Shown piece after piece: positions 24,525-36,705 of a stretch of 64,000 nt of DNA. Each line of letters begins with the position of its first letter. The stretch's first letter is position 1. Position numbers and translations under genes: made by a program. The DNA lies in contig OZ026612.1 in NCBI GenBank assembly GCA_964020975.1, positions 52,939,808-53,003,807 on the forward strand. Reading direction: 5' to 3'. Under the pieces are notes generated by a model that saw only the letters and a list, made by a program, of their open reading frames with translations, had not been told where the DNA came from and did not search any database. This DNA is from Hermodice carunculata (taxonomy: Eukaryota; Annelida; Polychaeta; Eunicida; Amphinomidae).

Positions 24525-25135
24525 ACATATATGCCTGATGACAAGTCCCTCCAAACTATGGTTATACATATATCCCTGATGACAAGTCCCTCCAAACTAT
24601 GGTTATACATATATCCCTGATGATAAGTCCCTCCAAACTATGGTTAAATACATATATCCCTGATGACAAGTCCCTGCAAACTATGGTTATACATATATCC
24701 CTGATGACAAGTCCCTCCAAACAATGGTTATACATATCTCCCTGATAACAAGTCCTTCCAAACCTTGGTTATACACATATCTAAAATGACAAGTCCCTCC
24801 AAACTATCGTAATATATAGATCCCCGATGACAAATCCCTCCAAACTATGGTTACACATATATCCTTCATGACAAATAACTCCAAACCATCATGGTTATAC
24901 ATACATGTATATCCTTGATGACAAATCCCTCCAAACTAAGGTTGTACATATATCTCTGATGACAAGTCCCCAAACTAAGGTTATATACATATCCCTAAGA
25001 AGTTCCTCCTAACTAGTTATACATGTATCCCTGATGAATAAAGTTACACATACATGTATATCCCTGATGAGAAGTCGCTCCAAACTGAGGTTGTACACAT
25101 ATCGCTGATGAGAAATTCCTCCTAAGGGATGGTTC
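24525..25135. repeat. 41-bp minisatellite, right part
   Basis: About 14 units, 35-45 bp long, with core CCCTGATGACAAGTCCCTCC and AAACTATGGTTATACATATA. Divergence increases towards the right end. The first five or six units are nearly identical. Confidence 0.95.
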
Positions 25136-25159
25136 AACATTATCATCTTTTAATTGGAC

Positions 25160-25560
25160 GTGGCTACTGTACCAGGTCCGGTTTTGCCCTGAACGCGACT
25201 ACAGGACCGGACCCGGCATTATAGCCAATACGTAGAGGACTGTCTATATCACCAGGCCCGACACTGGAGCCAGTGCAGAGAGGACTGTTTACATAGCGGG
25301 GCCCGGCTCTGTTCAGCAATGTATCTAGGGAGCCGGACCCAACACTCGAGTCAATACAGTGAGCATCATCTAAAGAGCAGGGCCCGGTTGTGTGAAGACC
25401 CGGGCCCGGCTCTCTGGTCAAGCAGTGAGCACCATCTATAGAGCCGGGCCCAACACTCGAGTCAATGCAGTGAGCACCATCTATATGGCTGGGTCCGGTG
25501 TCGGTTTGGAGTGTGTCTAGAGAGCCGGATCTGCCGTTCTAGTCAACGCAGGAAAGAATA
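25160..25560. repeat. GC-rich degenerate minisatellite, about 45-bp spacing
   Basis: Repeated blocks of the form GAGCCGGGCCCAACACTCGAGTCAATGCAG followed by TGAGCACCATCTATA recur at roughly 43-45 bp, sometimes with a skipped unit. CpG is much denser than in the AT-rich neighbourhood. A minus-strand open frame across it only reflects the repeat. Related words (CCCGGCACTGTAG) reappear near 26262 and 26296. Confidence 0.85.
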
Positions 25561-27219
25561 ACTACAGAACCAGGTGTTTGGATCTATAACCAGCTAACCT
25601 GTATGATTTTAAGAAAACAGGGCCTATGTTATTTTACCATGTTGTTTGGCCTACGTCTGTGGTGTATACCTACAAACCTGTCAGAATGTATGCATTAACA
25701 TTACAATACATTACATCCATATCATTCTGCTATGCTGTTCAAGCCCACTTGACTGACGTGCCTGAGGATCCTAGGCGTAATGTCTGTAAGTTAACGTAAA
25801 TTGATTTTTTCCCCAAGACAACTTTCTATTTGATACAAATCAATGGAAGACAGGTGGCCCTCATTCATTGCAAAAATCGCTGAATTATCTAACCATGCTA
25901 ACTGAGAAACAAGAGTAGGCTACCAGTAGGCTCTAGGCCTACACAAAGTGCAGTCTTTTTTAATAGACATAGCTGTCAACTCTCCCGTTTTCACTGGGGG
26001 TCTCCTGGTTTGGAGACTCAAAAATTTCTTAAAATGGTAGGGATTTTGATGTAAAATTCACCATTTTCTATAAGTTCATGCACTTTTTATGTGTCTGCTT
26101 GTTGTTTTATCTGGTCAATGAGAGCCTGTGATGAGGCCAAATGCTCTTCCACACTTAAGTTTAAATGATGCATCTACCCACTCCACCATGTTGAGATAAC
26201 AGAACTTCCCAGGAGGGAAACGAGAATATCTCGAAATTTTGTGACGTCATTCCAAGTGCTCCCGGCACTGTAGCCAAATAACTTTAGGTACCAGACCCGG
26301 CACTGTAGACACTCCATTTTTAATTAGTACTTAAGGTACTACATTTCATGACCCCCTCCCTCCCCCCAAATTAGTACTTTAAAAATTACTATTTCCCCCC
26401 CCCCCCCAAAAATCATTGCAAATTGTACAAAACAGGCCAAAAAATTGACCATCATTTTCCATATTCTGTGAAAGGTTACAGACCCATTTAACCCCCTTAC
26501 CCCCTGCATACTGTAAGTACTAATTTGAAAATGTTGAACCATCCCTAACTTACGTTTGTTTGAGGGTCATCAGGCTCTCACAATGTCAACTCCCAGTCTG
26601 CATTTCAAAGAGTTAATATTTGATGAGGACATACACATGTGCATTACGCTGTTTGAAGGGTCAAGACAGTCTCTGTCACGGCTGAGTGCCCTCTACTGTA
26701 ATGCAGCCACTTGCTGAATACAGAGCCTGATTTGTTCCCTTTACAATCTGAAGTGTCAAGTTTCTGTGTATATTTATTCATATTTCCTAAAATAAAACAA
26801 AAATATTTGATCATGTATTTTTCACATTCAATTATTTTGGGGGTAATGTGATTGACAGGAGGTTCAAGTACTCAACAGGTCATCTGATAACAGCCATATG
26901 CAAGGAAACTCTGGTTTAACCCCATTTGATTCCAATTTATACCATATGTTCATCGCCAATGGTGACAAAGTGGTTAATACCTGGACCAAAGTGGTAGCCT
27001 GGCTATTGCTGCCTCTTGAGGTCCGACTCTTAATGAAAGTTCTGTACACAACATAGAACCAAAGCTGGGTTAATGCACAGTTACACAGTACAGTGGTGGT
27101 TTTTTATAATTATCACAAGTGATTTTCTGCTTCTGCATCTGGTTGCATAAGGGAATACACTAAGGCATTTTCTGCTGCAAGCTTCAATAGCTCCATTGCA
27201 CCCCAGTTTGCTTTGTAAA
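25561..27219. other. non-coding, nothing firmly recognised
   Basis: No gene recognised. Poly-C runs lie near 26355 and 26396-26407. A GTACTA/TAGTAC theme occurs near 26335, 26373 and 26515, and similarly near 29335-29490, possibly old MITE ends. Confidence 0.45.

Positions 27220-27308
<89 letters not shown>
27220..27308. repeat. (ATC)n microsatellite at a LINE 3' end
   Basis: About 29 perfect trinucleotide units. Read on the minus strand, (GAT)n directly follows the LINE 3' end, so it may be the LINE's own simple-repeat tail, later expanded. Confidence 0.96.
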
Positions 27309-28312
27309 AGTAAGTAAAATCCTTTATTTACCCTAGTTAATACATTATTAATGGTTACCCACTTGTTCTCATCATGGCCCAGCTGTGAGAGAATACGTAT
27401 AAAGGATATAGCAATGTTTACAAAGTACAGGTAAAAGAATGAAAAAACATTTATAAATATGATAAAATGTATAAAGGTGTCTGCTCAGTGTTCAGGAATT
27501 GCCTGTTTCCATTAAGCCAATCACATACTGCATCAGACCACATTTTGTTTAAAAATTCTGGAAATACCTCTTAAAATATAAAGATTTGAATACCACGATA
27601 GATTATGCTGAGGGAACATGAGCGGGAAGGGCTTTCAAAGCCTTTCACCTTCATACCTAACACTGTGAGTGTAGTCTGTGAGCCTTGCTTTGGTGATAAT
27701 TAAATTGTTGCAACTAGCACTTCTTGTACCATAAGTGTGTTGCTGTGAAAGCAATCAAAGTTACACAAATCTGTCGGTACCAAGCCATTGAGACACTTGT
27801 ACATTAGTACACTTCTTTTAAAACTCGCTCGCTCACAGAAAGGTAACCATTTTAATTTTTTAAAAAGCTCCTGGCTGGAAAAATCTAAAATGCTACACTC
27901 AAGAATTATACGTGCTGCCCGCTTCTGCATTTTCGTGATGCACTCTGTATAAACTGAATTGGAAGGACAGCCCCAAACAGTACATCAAAAGTCCATATAT
28001 GGAAGGACTAATGCATTAAAAAGTTGAAGTGCAACATCTTTGGAAATCAAATGTCAAATCCTTTTTAGAACAGCCAGTCTTTGAGGAAATTTCTTGCATA
28101 CTGTCTGGCGCTGGGGGGACCCAAGTGAGATTGCAGGCAACTTGCACACCAAGCAATTTGGCTCTTTCCACCTGTTCAATTTCTTTGCCCCCAACATCAA
28201 TATTCAATTTAGTGGCAGAAGTAACTGTCTTCCTACTACCAATCAGTTGGGACTTTGTTTTCTCTACATTCAATGCCCATTTGTTCCTGTACATCCAGCC
28301 TTTTACACTGAT
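27309..28312 (-). mobile_element. 5'-truncated LINE (non-LTR retrotransposon)
   Basis: On the minus strand the coding relic (28312 to about 27590) is followed by about 280 bp of 3' UTR, AATAAAGGATTTTACTTACT and a (TGA)n tail. Simple-repeat tails of this type occur in the CR1/L2-like part of the LINE tree. The 5' end stops abruptly inside the reverse transcriptase region at about 28312, which is typical 5' truncation. No target duplication was identified. Confidence 0.88.
27590..28312 (-). pseudogene. LINE reverse transcriptase C-terminal relic
   Basis: Reading starts with WMYRNKWALNVEKTKSQLIG and continues through VGGKEIEQVERAKLLGV and EISSK. These match the segment of LINE ORF2 just after the reverse transcriptase catalytic core (thumb region), where 'KT' and 'LGV' are widely conserved. 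A frame change lies near 28080; the next frame gives LAVLKRI-stop-HLISKDVALQLFNALVLPYMDF, with a second stop, then CTVWGCPSNSVYTECITK, MQKRAARIILECS and LFKKLKWLPFCERA. The end (VPTDLCN, then LIITKARL in another frame near 27710-27690) is also broken. The catalytic YADD box is absent because of the 5' truncation. The copy is dead, but divergence is modest and the family is recognisable throughout. Confidence 0.88.
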
Positions 28313-29394
28313 AAAATAAAAATAAAAAATATTTATTTAAGAGCAATCAAATCATTGGGTGGCTTTTTCATTGTGCAAGTGAAAAGCAACCAGTTGTCAA
28401 TAATCTCCAGGGGGCCTTCCTGACACAAATACATCTGTAAGTCAACACTATTGCAAATTCTAGGCCATGATTATAACCATAAACATGCCAAATTTCAACT
28501 GCCAGAGAGTTTTAAATGTGTCATGTATTCTGAAATTGGCTACACAATGTGTGTGTGAAATCCACATATGATCTCCCACCCATATATTTCTGATACATGT
28601 GGCCACTTTACAAAACCTGAATAAAATTTAGTTACATGTTCAAAGCTGCTTTACTTGACATGGATTTCTTTCAAAAATTAAAATCCTGGGTCTCAAAGCA
28701 TATGTGCTGGTGTATTTTGCATATAAAAATTTTTACTTATTGAATGTATCTTTATGATAATTTACCTATTGATACAGCTATAATGTTCTCACTTTAGGTC
28801 TATAATTGGAGCTTAGTTAAATTAAATTTACTAAGCACCACAGGACCTCAAACAGGATAATATTGCGTTTCATTTCATCACTTTGTTAAATGTCTACTTT
28901 TCTTCTTATGTGCTGACATGCATGACAGACCAGCATACAGAGCCATGCACTTCACATTGGTATAGTTTACTCTGATGCCCGGTTTATGTTTACACTTCAA
29001 ATGTGTTTAGGCCCATGTGACAGTATATGCACGTTCACCAACATTGGTAATAACCGGTCCTTTGTCAACATTGATGACAGCCAAATTTTCAACTGAGCAT
29101 GGTCTTTATCAGTTTGGGTCTGATTTTCACAGATGAAATACAAATATGTGTACCACACCATTTTCGGGGACGTGAACTGAGGTATTGTGACCTAGGTACA
29201 TTTTGTTCAGAGATACTTGACTGTTTTACAAGCGGACACCTGGGGGCCAGGGTAAGAACTTGTGACACATCATAAATGAACACTTTTACTGAGGTCATTC
29301 CAAAATTGTCAGTGCTTTAACCTTTATACACAGAGTACTTACTCTTTTATGTATCGCTCCTCCCTCTCAAATTTAGTACTTATATTAACCCCTT
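28313..29394. other. non-coding, nothing recognised
   Basis: A+T-rich sequence without recognised gene or repeat. Confidence 0.5.
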
Positions 29395-29772
29395 CACGTT
29401 CAAATTGCCCCCAAAGTGCTTGGGTGTAAATTGAAAGGGTGGAAGCAAGAGTATTTCAAGTGACTTCAAAGGCCGATGATAGAAAGTACTAATTTCTATA
29501 CAATTTCATATAGCTTTGGTACATTGAAGCACTGGGGTTCAAAGTCACTTAGTACATTCTTGCTCCCACCCCTTCACTTGTCATCTGCCTCAATCTTTTC
29601 ACACAAAATTGTCATCAACATAAAACATTTTTGCTGAGAATTGCACATGATATCTATGGTGACAACATGCCCCCGGTCAACAGCTTTCCTTGGCATGGGT
29701 TGAGTGCAATATGCTCAAGCCATGCAAACAAAAGCTGTTGACTCAATCTCAAGTTAAACCGGAAGGGGTTAA
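29395..29772 (-). mobile_element. TTAA hairpin element, CCCCTTC-ended copy
   Basis: TTAA-CCCCTTC at the left is mirrored by GAAGGGG-TTAA at the right. The hairpin GGTCAACAGCTTTCCTTGGC ... CAAAAGCTGTTGACTC lies at 29678-29743. On the minus strand, GCATGTTGTCACCATAGATA and GCAATTCTCAGCAAAAATGT follow it, matching the segment after the hairpin in 61231-61470. It is thus an inverted, longer relative with extra sequence between 29400 and 29590. Confidence 0.78.
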
Positions 29773-31378
29773 AATGCTGATCAACATATTTACATTTTGG
29801 GGAGATAGTACGCCTCTCTTGCACCACCCTGCATTACGCAGCATACTGTGTGTATAATACTGAGATTGTTGAATGGTGTCATAAGGCTGTGTAAAGAAAG
29901 AGCAAAACAGCACATTCATGTGTCAGCTGCAGTGCTGTTTCAGTCCATATTATTCAACAAGGAAGTATCTACATGTATGGGCTGATCCCAGTGTCAAACA
30001 TAGAAATATGTGTTGCTCCTGTTAGCCTAGCAACTTGGATGAAAGTTGAGTGTTTTATTAAACTGTCATAGCCATATTCCCCAAACACATACAACAAAGA
30101 TTGATGTAAGGAGTTGTCATACATTGGGAAGTCTTTTTTTTTTTTTTATTCCCACAAATGTTCATGGCACCTTTGGTTTTCCATCAGCATGCCCCCTCAT
30201 GACAGCTGATTATCACTGTTTACTTAGGACAGGTCAGATATTGTGCCAGTGCACATACCACTTTAAGAACTTAGTTCCCTATATTCGGGTTCAATCCCTT
30301 GATGAAAAAAAAAGTTCGCAAATTGCAATGGGTATTCAGTACTTGATCAGAAGTCTACGGCTTGGTGTAATGGTCTGTGTAATGGTCTGCACACGGCCCT
30401 TAGGTTATCCCAGCCATGCTATTAGTCTGCCAACAGAGGCATCTCTTTGGTAGTTTTATCCTCAGGGACCTCAATATGGTTAATGTCCACAGTGCTCATA
30501 AAGCTGATAATTTGCAAATTGACCAAGCACCAAGACCAAATTTTGCAAAAACACTGTGAATAACTTGAGTTTTAAGGCCATAAATGATACCTCCCCCCCC
30601 CCCCCCCCATAACTTACTCTATTGCCTGTCATCAATATCTTACAATTTTCCCTTCCTCGCTTATAACACCAGTATATGCTCCACACACAATTAATTCTAT
30701 CCACTATATATGTCTTTTGTAACTTGGTATGTCTCTTTTTTTTTTCCATCAAATTTACTCAATAGACGTTTTACTTTTCTTCCATATTTTATGATTTGAA
30801 ATTTGTACAGTGATATTCTCTTTGAGTTTTATACTGTTTCTTCAAGATGACCGAGGATCATCTGCCTTGATCAGACTACTAATCCTGTGAAGCCACAATT
30901 CTCGTCAATATAACCTCAACCAGAGCGACTGCTCCTCTGTCCTCAGCTCCCACAGAACATCCTTTCTTACCTTCCTGAAAGAGATCAAACTGCACTCAAA
31001 ACAACGTTTGCTTTGATGTAATTTTCCAGGACTGCTTGATGCAGTGTTGTGAAATGGCAGACATCATGAGTGGATAGTTTGCAAAACAAGCAAAGAGATT
31101 TCTTTCCGATAAAACTGTCGTGCAAACATTTAAGGGTACAGATACAGCATGAAAGTTTACCACTCTCAAGATCATAAGATGGCTAGGTAAACCTGACTTC
31201 TGTCCAATATCATTTTTTCTCTTACACTGTCAGAAAAAAAAATCAAAACTCAAAATGCAATAAGAGATTCCTAGGCATATGGTCCCCTCTGTGATCCAGA
31301 TACCCGACCTTGTGACCTACTTTTTGTGCATGACACACCCTTGAGTCTAGGTACATGTGCACAGTTTCATGATTCTAA
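29773..31378. other. non-coding, nothing recognised
   Basis: No gene recognised. A T-run (30136-30148) and a C-run near 30593-30608 occur. A 135-codon plus frame at 30046-30453 has no motif and is treated as chance. Confidence 0.5.
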
Positions 31379-31940
31379 GGCCCCAGTCATACCACAACAA
31401 TAACTATAAAGATAAACAATAACTATAAAGATAAACTATAACTATACAGATAACTATAAAATCGTTCCTGTAAGCTGTCATACCACCAAGATTTTAGTAG
31501 CTATAAAATCGTTTAAGAGCTGTCAATCCTCTGTATTTATAGAACAAAGGTAATTTAAATCCTACCACGTACATGCGTAGACTTTGCCCCAAAATTCTCA
31601 AGGCAGAATCATGACTGAAAGTGATGATGAAGAATTGGTGTTGCTAATGATGTATCAAATGAGTGTGAGGAAGAACAAGAAAAAGAGTATGGGTCCAGGA
31701 GACACTCCAACACCGTGAAAGTGTAGGAGAATTTGACACACTTGTGAGGAACTTTCATCGTAGGAGGACAGGTTTTTTTCAGTACTTCCGAACACCAGAA
31801 GCCCAGTTTCTGCAATTTTTTGAACTGGTGAAGGGAGACTTAGAGAAGCAAGTTACTCACTACCGGGAGCCAATCAGCTCAGAGTCATTTCTTCCCCAGC
31901 ACAGGGTTTTTCTCTACTTCTTAAATCAGCATCTCATTTG
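31379..31940 (+). mobile_element. PIF/Harbinger-like element fragment
   Basis: It begins after TAA with GGCCCCAGTCATACCAC, which fits the TAA target preference and G-rich ends of PIF/Harbinger elements. Short direct repeats of AACTATAAAGATAAAC follow at 31405-31450, as often seen subterminally. A transposase-like frame starts at 31611. No matching right terminus was found downstream, so the 3' half is missing or unrecognisable. Confidence 0.72.
31611..31930 (+). pseudogene. Harbinger transposase N-terminal fragment
   Basis: A first frame opens MTESDDEELVLLMMYQMS, an acidic and hydrophobic start like many animal Harbinger transposases. After a frame change near 31680 the second frame reads WVQETLQHRESVGEFDTLVR, then NFHRRRTGFFQYFRTP and EAQFLQFFELVKGDLEKQ, then THYREPISSESFLPQHRVFL. 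The order 'EF..LV...R', 'FF.YFRT...QF..L...V' and 'YR.PIS....L...L.FL' is the N-terminal hallmark of PIF/Harbinger nucleases (DDE_Tnp_4 family). The catalytic Asp/Asp/Glu part is absent: after about 31925 the similarity stops. It is a fragment and cannot encode an active enzyme. Confidence 0.78.
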
Positions 31941-34388
31941 GATCCTCCATGATGATGATGGAGATGGCGGGAAACTCCACGTGGGAAACTTTACTCCATG
32001 TGTATCCATGGATAAATACAGAGTGGAAACACAACATAGACTTGCATAATTTCCTATCTAGAAACTTCATGCAGAATTAAATGGATCAAGTCTTGGAAAC
32101 AAATCTAAGCCTTCCTTCTCATAAAATGTACTGTGAATCCCCATGTTTAATTAACTGTGGGTGTATGTTTATAAACAGGGTTCTTCTTCTTGTTAACTTA
32201 TCATACCACCACTTCCTGGTCAATGCCACAACCAGTCTTCCCCCATCAAGCCTCCTCAGTCACACTGTACGCAACTCACCTGCAAATAAAAGATAAATAA
32301 ACGTGAGCAAATAAATAACTATATGACTAGTGCTACAGAGTATATACATGTATTACATCAAGACACGACACATTGTATGACAAGGAGTTTTGTCAGATAT
32401 GTTATTCCACCAAAAATTCTTCCTACTCTTGCATTTTCATATCACAATCAGTAACTTTAAGATGTTCCTTTGTTGAGCTTCTTTTTTTTTTTTTTTTTTT
32501 TGAAATACAGATCTGGTATTTAAATGAAAGGTATTTTGACAAGGAATTTGAATCTGGAATTATTATAATACATCTGACACACAACACTTGAGATGTGATA
32601 AGCGCTCAAATTGGTGAATATGAGCTACAACACTATTCATACACATATTAAACCTTGGCAAAAGACCAGGTCACTGACTTTGCTCTTGGGTAATTTTTCC
32701 CCCATTAAATTTTTTTCCCCATTGTATCAACATAAACAACAGGATTACAGTCTGTCATTCACATTTCAGCTGTTCCTTCCCCCAAGAAAAAAACATGTTC
32801 AATTAATCCGTCCCCTGCTCACATTGCATGGATAAATAAAATATCAACTACTCTGAACAGGAAGTGCTCTGGAGAATTTGATGACCACCAACATGACCTG
32901 TGTTTTATTTCTGCAGAACAACAGCCAAGGTTAAAACAGTGCAATCCCTTTCATCATGTTGACTGTATATTTGTATAGTCTTTGAATGCCAAAAGAAATG
33001 TTAAGTCTTCAGGAAGGCACTGCGCAATACTAAATTACACAAGCCAGAATATGACAACAACTTCATTTTTCTAATGTTTAAAGAACTTTTCCATTCTTTT
33101 ATCAAAGTTTTACTATGAGTCACAGAGTAAATAAATCAGAAAATCAAAGAGTTGTGGCTATTATAAATACAGGACTGTATATTCATGTCTATATCAAAAT
33201 ATCTGACGGACCAAATATAGACTGAAGTAGTCACCTAGTGATGTCTCCTCCAGGCAGTCTCTCGCCTTGTTTAATTTGCATATATGTACCATATACACTG
33301 CACATGGACTCCAATCAGTTCAAGGTCAGAACTCGTATAACAGAACAAATATATTCTTGTCATTTATGATTTTTTCCATATTGGCAATTTCATTTGCACA
33401 TGATTTGTGAATGATATAAACTTTTTCGTGCGAATTGTAAAAACAATATGAAGAGTACCTTGTAGAAATAGGCAATTGTTCTCCACACAAACTGATCACA
33501 TCCCCATCTGACAAACCTCTTACATGACATAATTATACACGTGTGTCCTGAGGCCAAATGAAGACCACCAAGACTGTAACCTATCATGTACAACATATCA
33601 ACGCCTGCTTCAAAGCTCAGGCCACACTTCTTATCTTCAATATTTAGCATATAGCTGTTCTGCTCAAAGTAAAAGCTGGTGGTTTTTTTCTTGTGACGTT
33701 TTGATTGTCTTTTTTTTTTTTTTTTTTCAACAGGGAAGAGCAAGAATAGAAGGTTTCTGTAACCTTCCTGCATAGGGCACTTCAGTCACAGGCCTACAGT
33801 TCTGTATTTCCGATATATAATACTTTTCATTGTAATTTTCTACTTGATAACTTAAAAACCACTGCACGTAAAAACACTTTTTCTTCATGGTCATTAAGGG
33901 TCTATAACTTGAATCATTCTGAAAATTTTGCATCATTTGCATCAGTACTAATCAGTTTATTCAGGATTTCTTAAACATACAATCCAAATACACAATACAC
34001 AACTCTAGTGCAAAAGTATTTTGTACATACTGTATTGGGTTCTGTATTTGGTCAAATACAACTAAAAGTGAAATTGCTACTTGTGACTTCTCCTACTCAG
34101 GAAAAGTGTGATTCATCAATGGTTTTGTGTTTTCTGAGCTGTATAAAATCTTCTTGATGAACCTTGATTACAAGTACTTTGTACAGGGTCTACCAACACT
34201 TGTGCCCCATGTACACTTGACACAAAATAAAATTCATCTGTGTATCTTGCCAGACACGTCTTCAATACTTCAGTAAAACACCAAATGTGATCCTGTCCCC
34301 AGGCCAACTCCATCTCATCCACCATGTACATGTACACAAATTTCTTTTTTATATAATTTTGTCTGCATTAATAGTTGTTAAATAAACA
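31941..34388. other. non-coding, nothing recognised
   Basis: No gene or bounded element. T-runs lie at 32483-32501 and 33709-33728. Minus-strand frames up to 127 codons (33390-33773) have lysine runs from the T-tracts and no domain. Confidence 0.5.
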
Positions 34389-34573
34389 GGATGACTGAGA
34401 CAAGGCGGGGCTATAGGAACCTACAGGATGAATGAGACAAGGCTGGGTTATTGGAACCTGTAGGATGACGGAGACAAGACTGGGCTATTGGAACCTGTAG
34501 GATGACTGAGACAAGACTGGGCTACTGGAACCTACAGGATGACTGAGACAAGGCTGGGCTATTGGAACCTTTG
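34389..34573. repeat. 37-bp minisatellite, five units
   Basis: Five consecutive 37-bp units of the form GGATGACTGAGACAAGACTG plus GGCTATTGGAACCTGTA, with one to five differences each. Confidence 0.96.
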
Positions 34574-35388
34574 TACTTATATGTTGCAAATGCAGTGCAC
34601 CATTGAACAGTCCATGAACACAGTTCTCAGTAACCTATCCCTGACCTTAACCTCTGGCCTCAAAATATTTCCTGCCAACCTTTCTGCTGTTAACCACATG
34701 ACAATCCTGGAGATTTTAAACTCTGACAACAGTTATGGAGGCAATAATTCCTTTTATAGCCTGATCACTGAATTTCATAGTTCTTATGATGGGGGGCAGA
34801 GAGTATGTTCCGCCTGTAGTCATTCAGCCAGAAATAGGTTAACATATTAACATGGGCTCAAGGATATTTTATAACAGTCTCAACTCCAAAGGTAGCACAG
34901 AAATCTATTACTGGAAGCAAATCGCTTTTGGACCATTACCAAAAGAAATTATTTCTAAGCCCCTATATAATCTAGTAACAGCAATATGCAAGGCGGTGAC
35001 ACAAATCTTGTCCAAATGTTTTGAGATATTATTTCTGTGTGGTCACCATTTCACTATTCTGCAATAATAGCCAATGGCAATTTATGTAGATTTAGATATC
35101 CCAAGGTCAAGTAAGACTGGACAGAGCCTCCTATTACACATTGTGCTTTTCTTACTACAGTGGTGAAGCATTGTATGTTGTTGAGACCTTTCTCTGATAA
35201 GTTGGGCCCAGGTTGTGGAGCCATATGAGTGTGGAGGGCTTAGCCTTGAAGATTTCGAACAATCGTCACCAGAAAACTCAGTTTTCTTCCTGATCCAGTT
35301 GCATGTCTCAAATGAGGATGAAAACAAAGAAATACTTGTTGAACATGCAAATAGCCTGTTGCCAATGTGTTGATGCCAACAAGGTGGC
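34574..35388. other. non-coding, nothing recognised
   Basis: No repeat family or gene recognised. The plus frame beginning at 34539 is open for 103 codons but partly overlaps the minisatellite and lacks motifs. Confidence 0.45.
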
Positions 35389-35620
<232 letters not shown>

Positions 35621-36052
35621 CCTCTGTTGAAAACTTTAAAGAAACCTGCACAAAAACTAGGGCATAAAAACATTACATGAAAATACAGATGTAAATAAGG
35701 TGGATTCCACAGCCCTCATCAAATCTTGGTCCCATTAATTCCGGCTCAGGTGTACACATGTATGTCAATTTTAAGTTTCCACTGAGGTTAATTGGTGCAA
35801 ACAATCAGCAAGTGCATTATGATAGATCCGAGGGTGCATTCGGGGGACAAAACATTTGTGTTCATTCAGCGACTTTTCTCTGTTTAAAAGCAAGCCCTCA
35901 TACATGTTTTGCTATATACTAAACTTTGTCCTAGCTGTGATGGTATGTTGGCTATGAGACTCAGATGTCTTCTGGGTGGCACTTGGCCTCCTAGCTGTCC
36001 TGAATTGTCATCTCAACATCATCTTCTTCATGGTGCACACATCCACTATCTT
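35621..36052. other. non-coding, nothing recognised
   Basis: No recognised feature. Confidence 0.5.
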
Positions 36053-36515
36053 TTAACTCTTTCAGTGCCAACTGTGACTTAAGTCCAATTACTTAAAATG
36101 AACTGCTCTAAGTTATAATAGAAAGGGTGCTAGATTAATGTTCCTTGTAAAAAGACCTTTTATTCAAGCACCGGTGTGCCTGTACTTGCATAGAATATAA
36201 TAGTCCAGGTCAACAGCTTTCTTTGGCATGCTTAGTGTTGCCAACCTGCCACTCTTCAAATCCGGGAGATAAAAAGCAAAATTAAGGGAGATTTACAAAT
36301 AAATATACAATATAGAAGGGAAATATTGATGAAATTCTGGGAGGTGACTTAAAATTGTCAAAAATCCATACTTTCTTAAGAATTTTCAGCATAAAATTCT
36401 GGGAGTCTCCCGGGAATGCGGGAGGGTTGGCAACACTGCACTTGGGGTGCAATGCACCCCAAGTACGCTGAAGAAGCAGTTGACGGAGTCCAAAATGTGG
36501 CATAGAAAGGGTTAA
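36053..36515. mobile_element. TTAA hairpin element, TTTCAGTGCC subfamily, with nested insertion
   Basis: The left end TTAACTCTTTCAGTGCC and right end GTGGCATAGAAAGGGTTAA are inverted repeats. It runs opposite to the 20825-21296 copy: AACTGCTCTAAGTTATAATAG and AAAGGGTGCTAG match that copy's minus strand. One hairpin arm, GGTCAACAGCTTTCTTTGGC, is split from the rest by the 36234-36437 insertion. A short palindrome, CTTGGGGTGCAATGCACCCCAAG, follows at 36440-36462. Confidence 0.87.
36234..36437. mobile_element. MITE with AGTGTTGCCAACC ends, nested
   Basis: AGTGTTGCCAACCTGCC and GGGAGGGTTGGCAACACT are inverted ends. CCGGGAGAT/TCTCCCGG motifs occur inside each end. The 20.9-kb paralogue reads CATGCTTGGGGCA on its minus strand across this point, so the element is an insertion into the hairpin. 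The flanks GCATGCTT and GCACTT suggest a 6-8 bp duplication, now imperfect. hAT is plausible but unproven. Confidence 0.78.
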
Positions 36516-36516
36516 A

Positions 36517-36705
36517 GAAGGCTAATGGTCTTTCACTAAAGAAGGCTAATGGTCTTTCACTACAGAAGGCTAATGGTCTTTCACTAAAGAAGGCTAATGG
36601 TCTTTCACTACAGAAGGCTAATGGTCTTTCACTAAAGAAGGCTAATGGTCTTTCACTACAGAAGGCTAATGGTCTTTCACTAAAGAAGGCTAATGGTCTT
36701 TCACT
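36517..36705. repeat. 24-bp minisatellite with 48-bp higher-order alternation
   Basis: Eight units of GAAGGCTAATGGTCTTTCAC plus a 4-base ending. The ending alternates TAAA, TACA, TAAA, TACA and so on, so the true unit is a 48-bp dimer. The array starts one base after the right TTAA of the preceding element. Minus-strand reading gives SERPLAFF/SERPLAFC repeats, with no sign of a real gene. Confidence 0.97.

Noticed and set aside
24525-25135. CRISPR-like spaced repeat
   Set aside because: Units are contiguous and diverge gradually without unique spacers; this is a minisatellite in a eukaryotic setting. The same applies to 34389-34573 and 36517-36705.
25164-25421. Gly/Ser/Pro-rich minus-strand frame
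   Set aside because: Reflects the GC-rich minisatellite, whose low stop content keeps the frame open.
27309-28312. Active LINE
   Set aside because: It is truncated before the catalytic core and has stops and frame changes; only a relic.
30046-30453. 135-codon plus-strand open frame
   Set aside because: Contains a run of Phe from a T-tract and no conserved motif.
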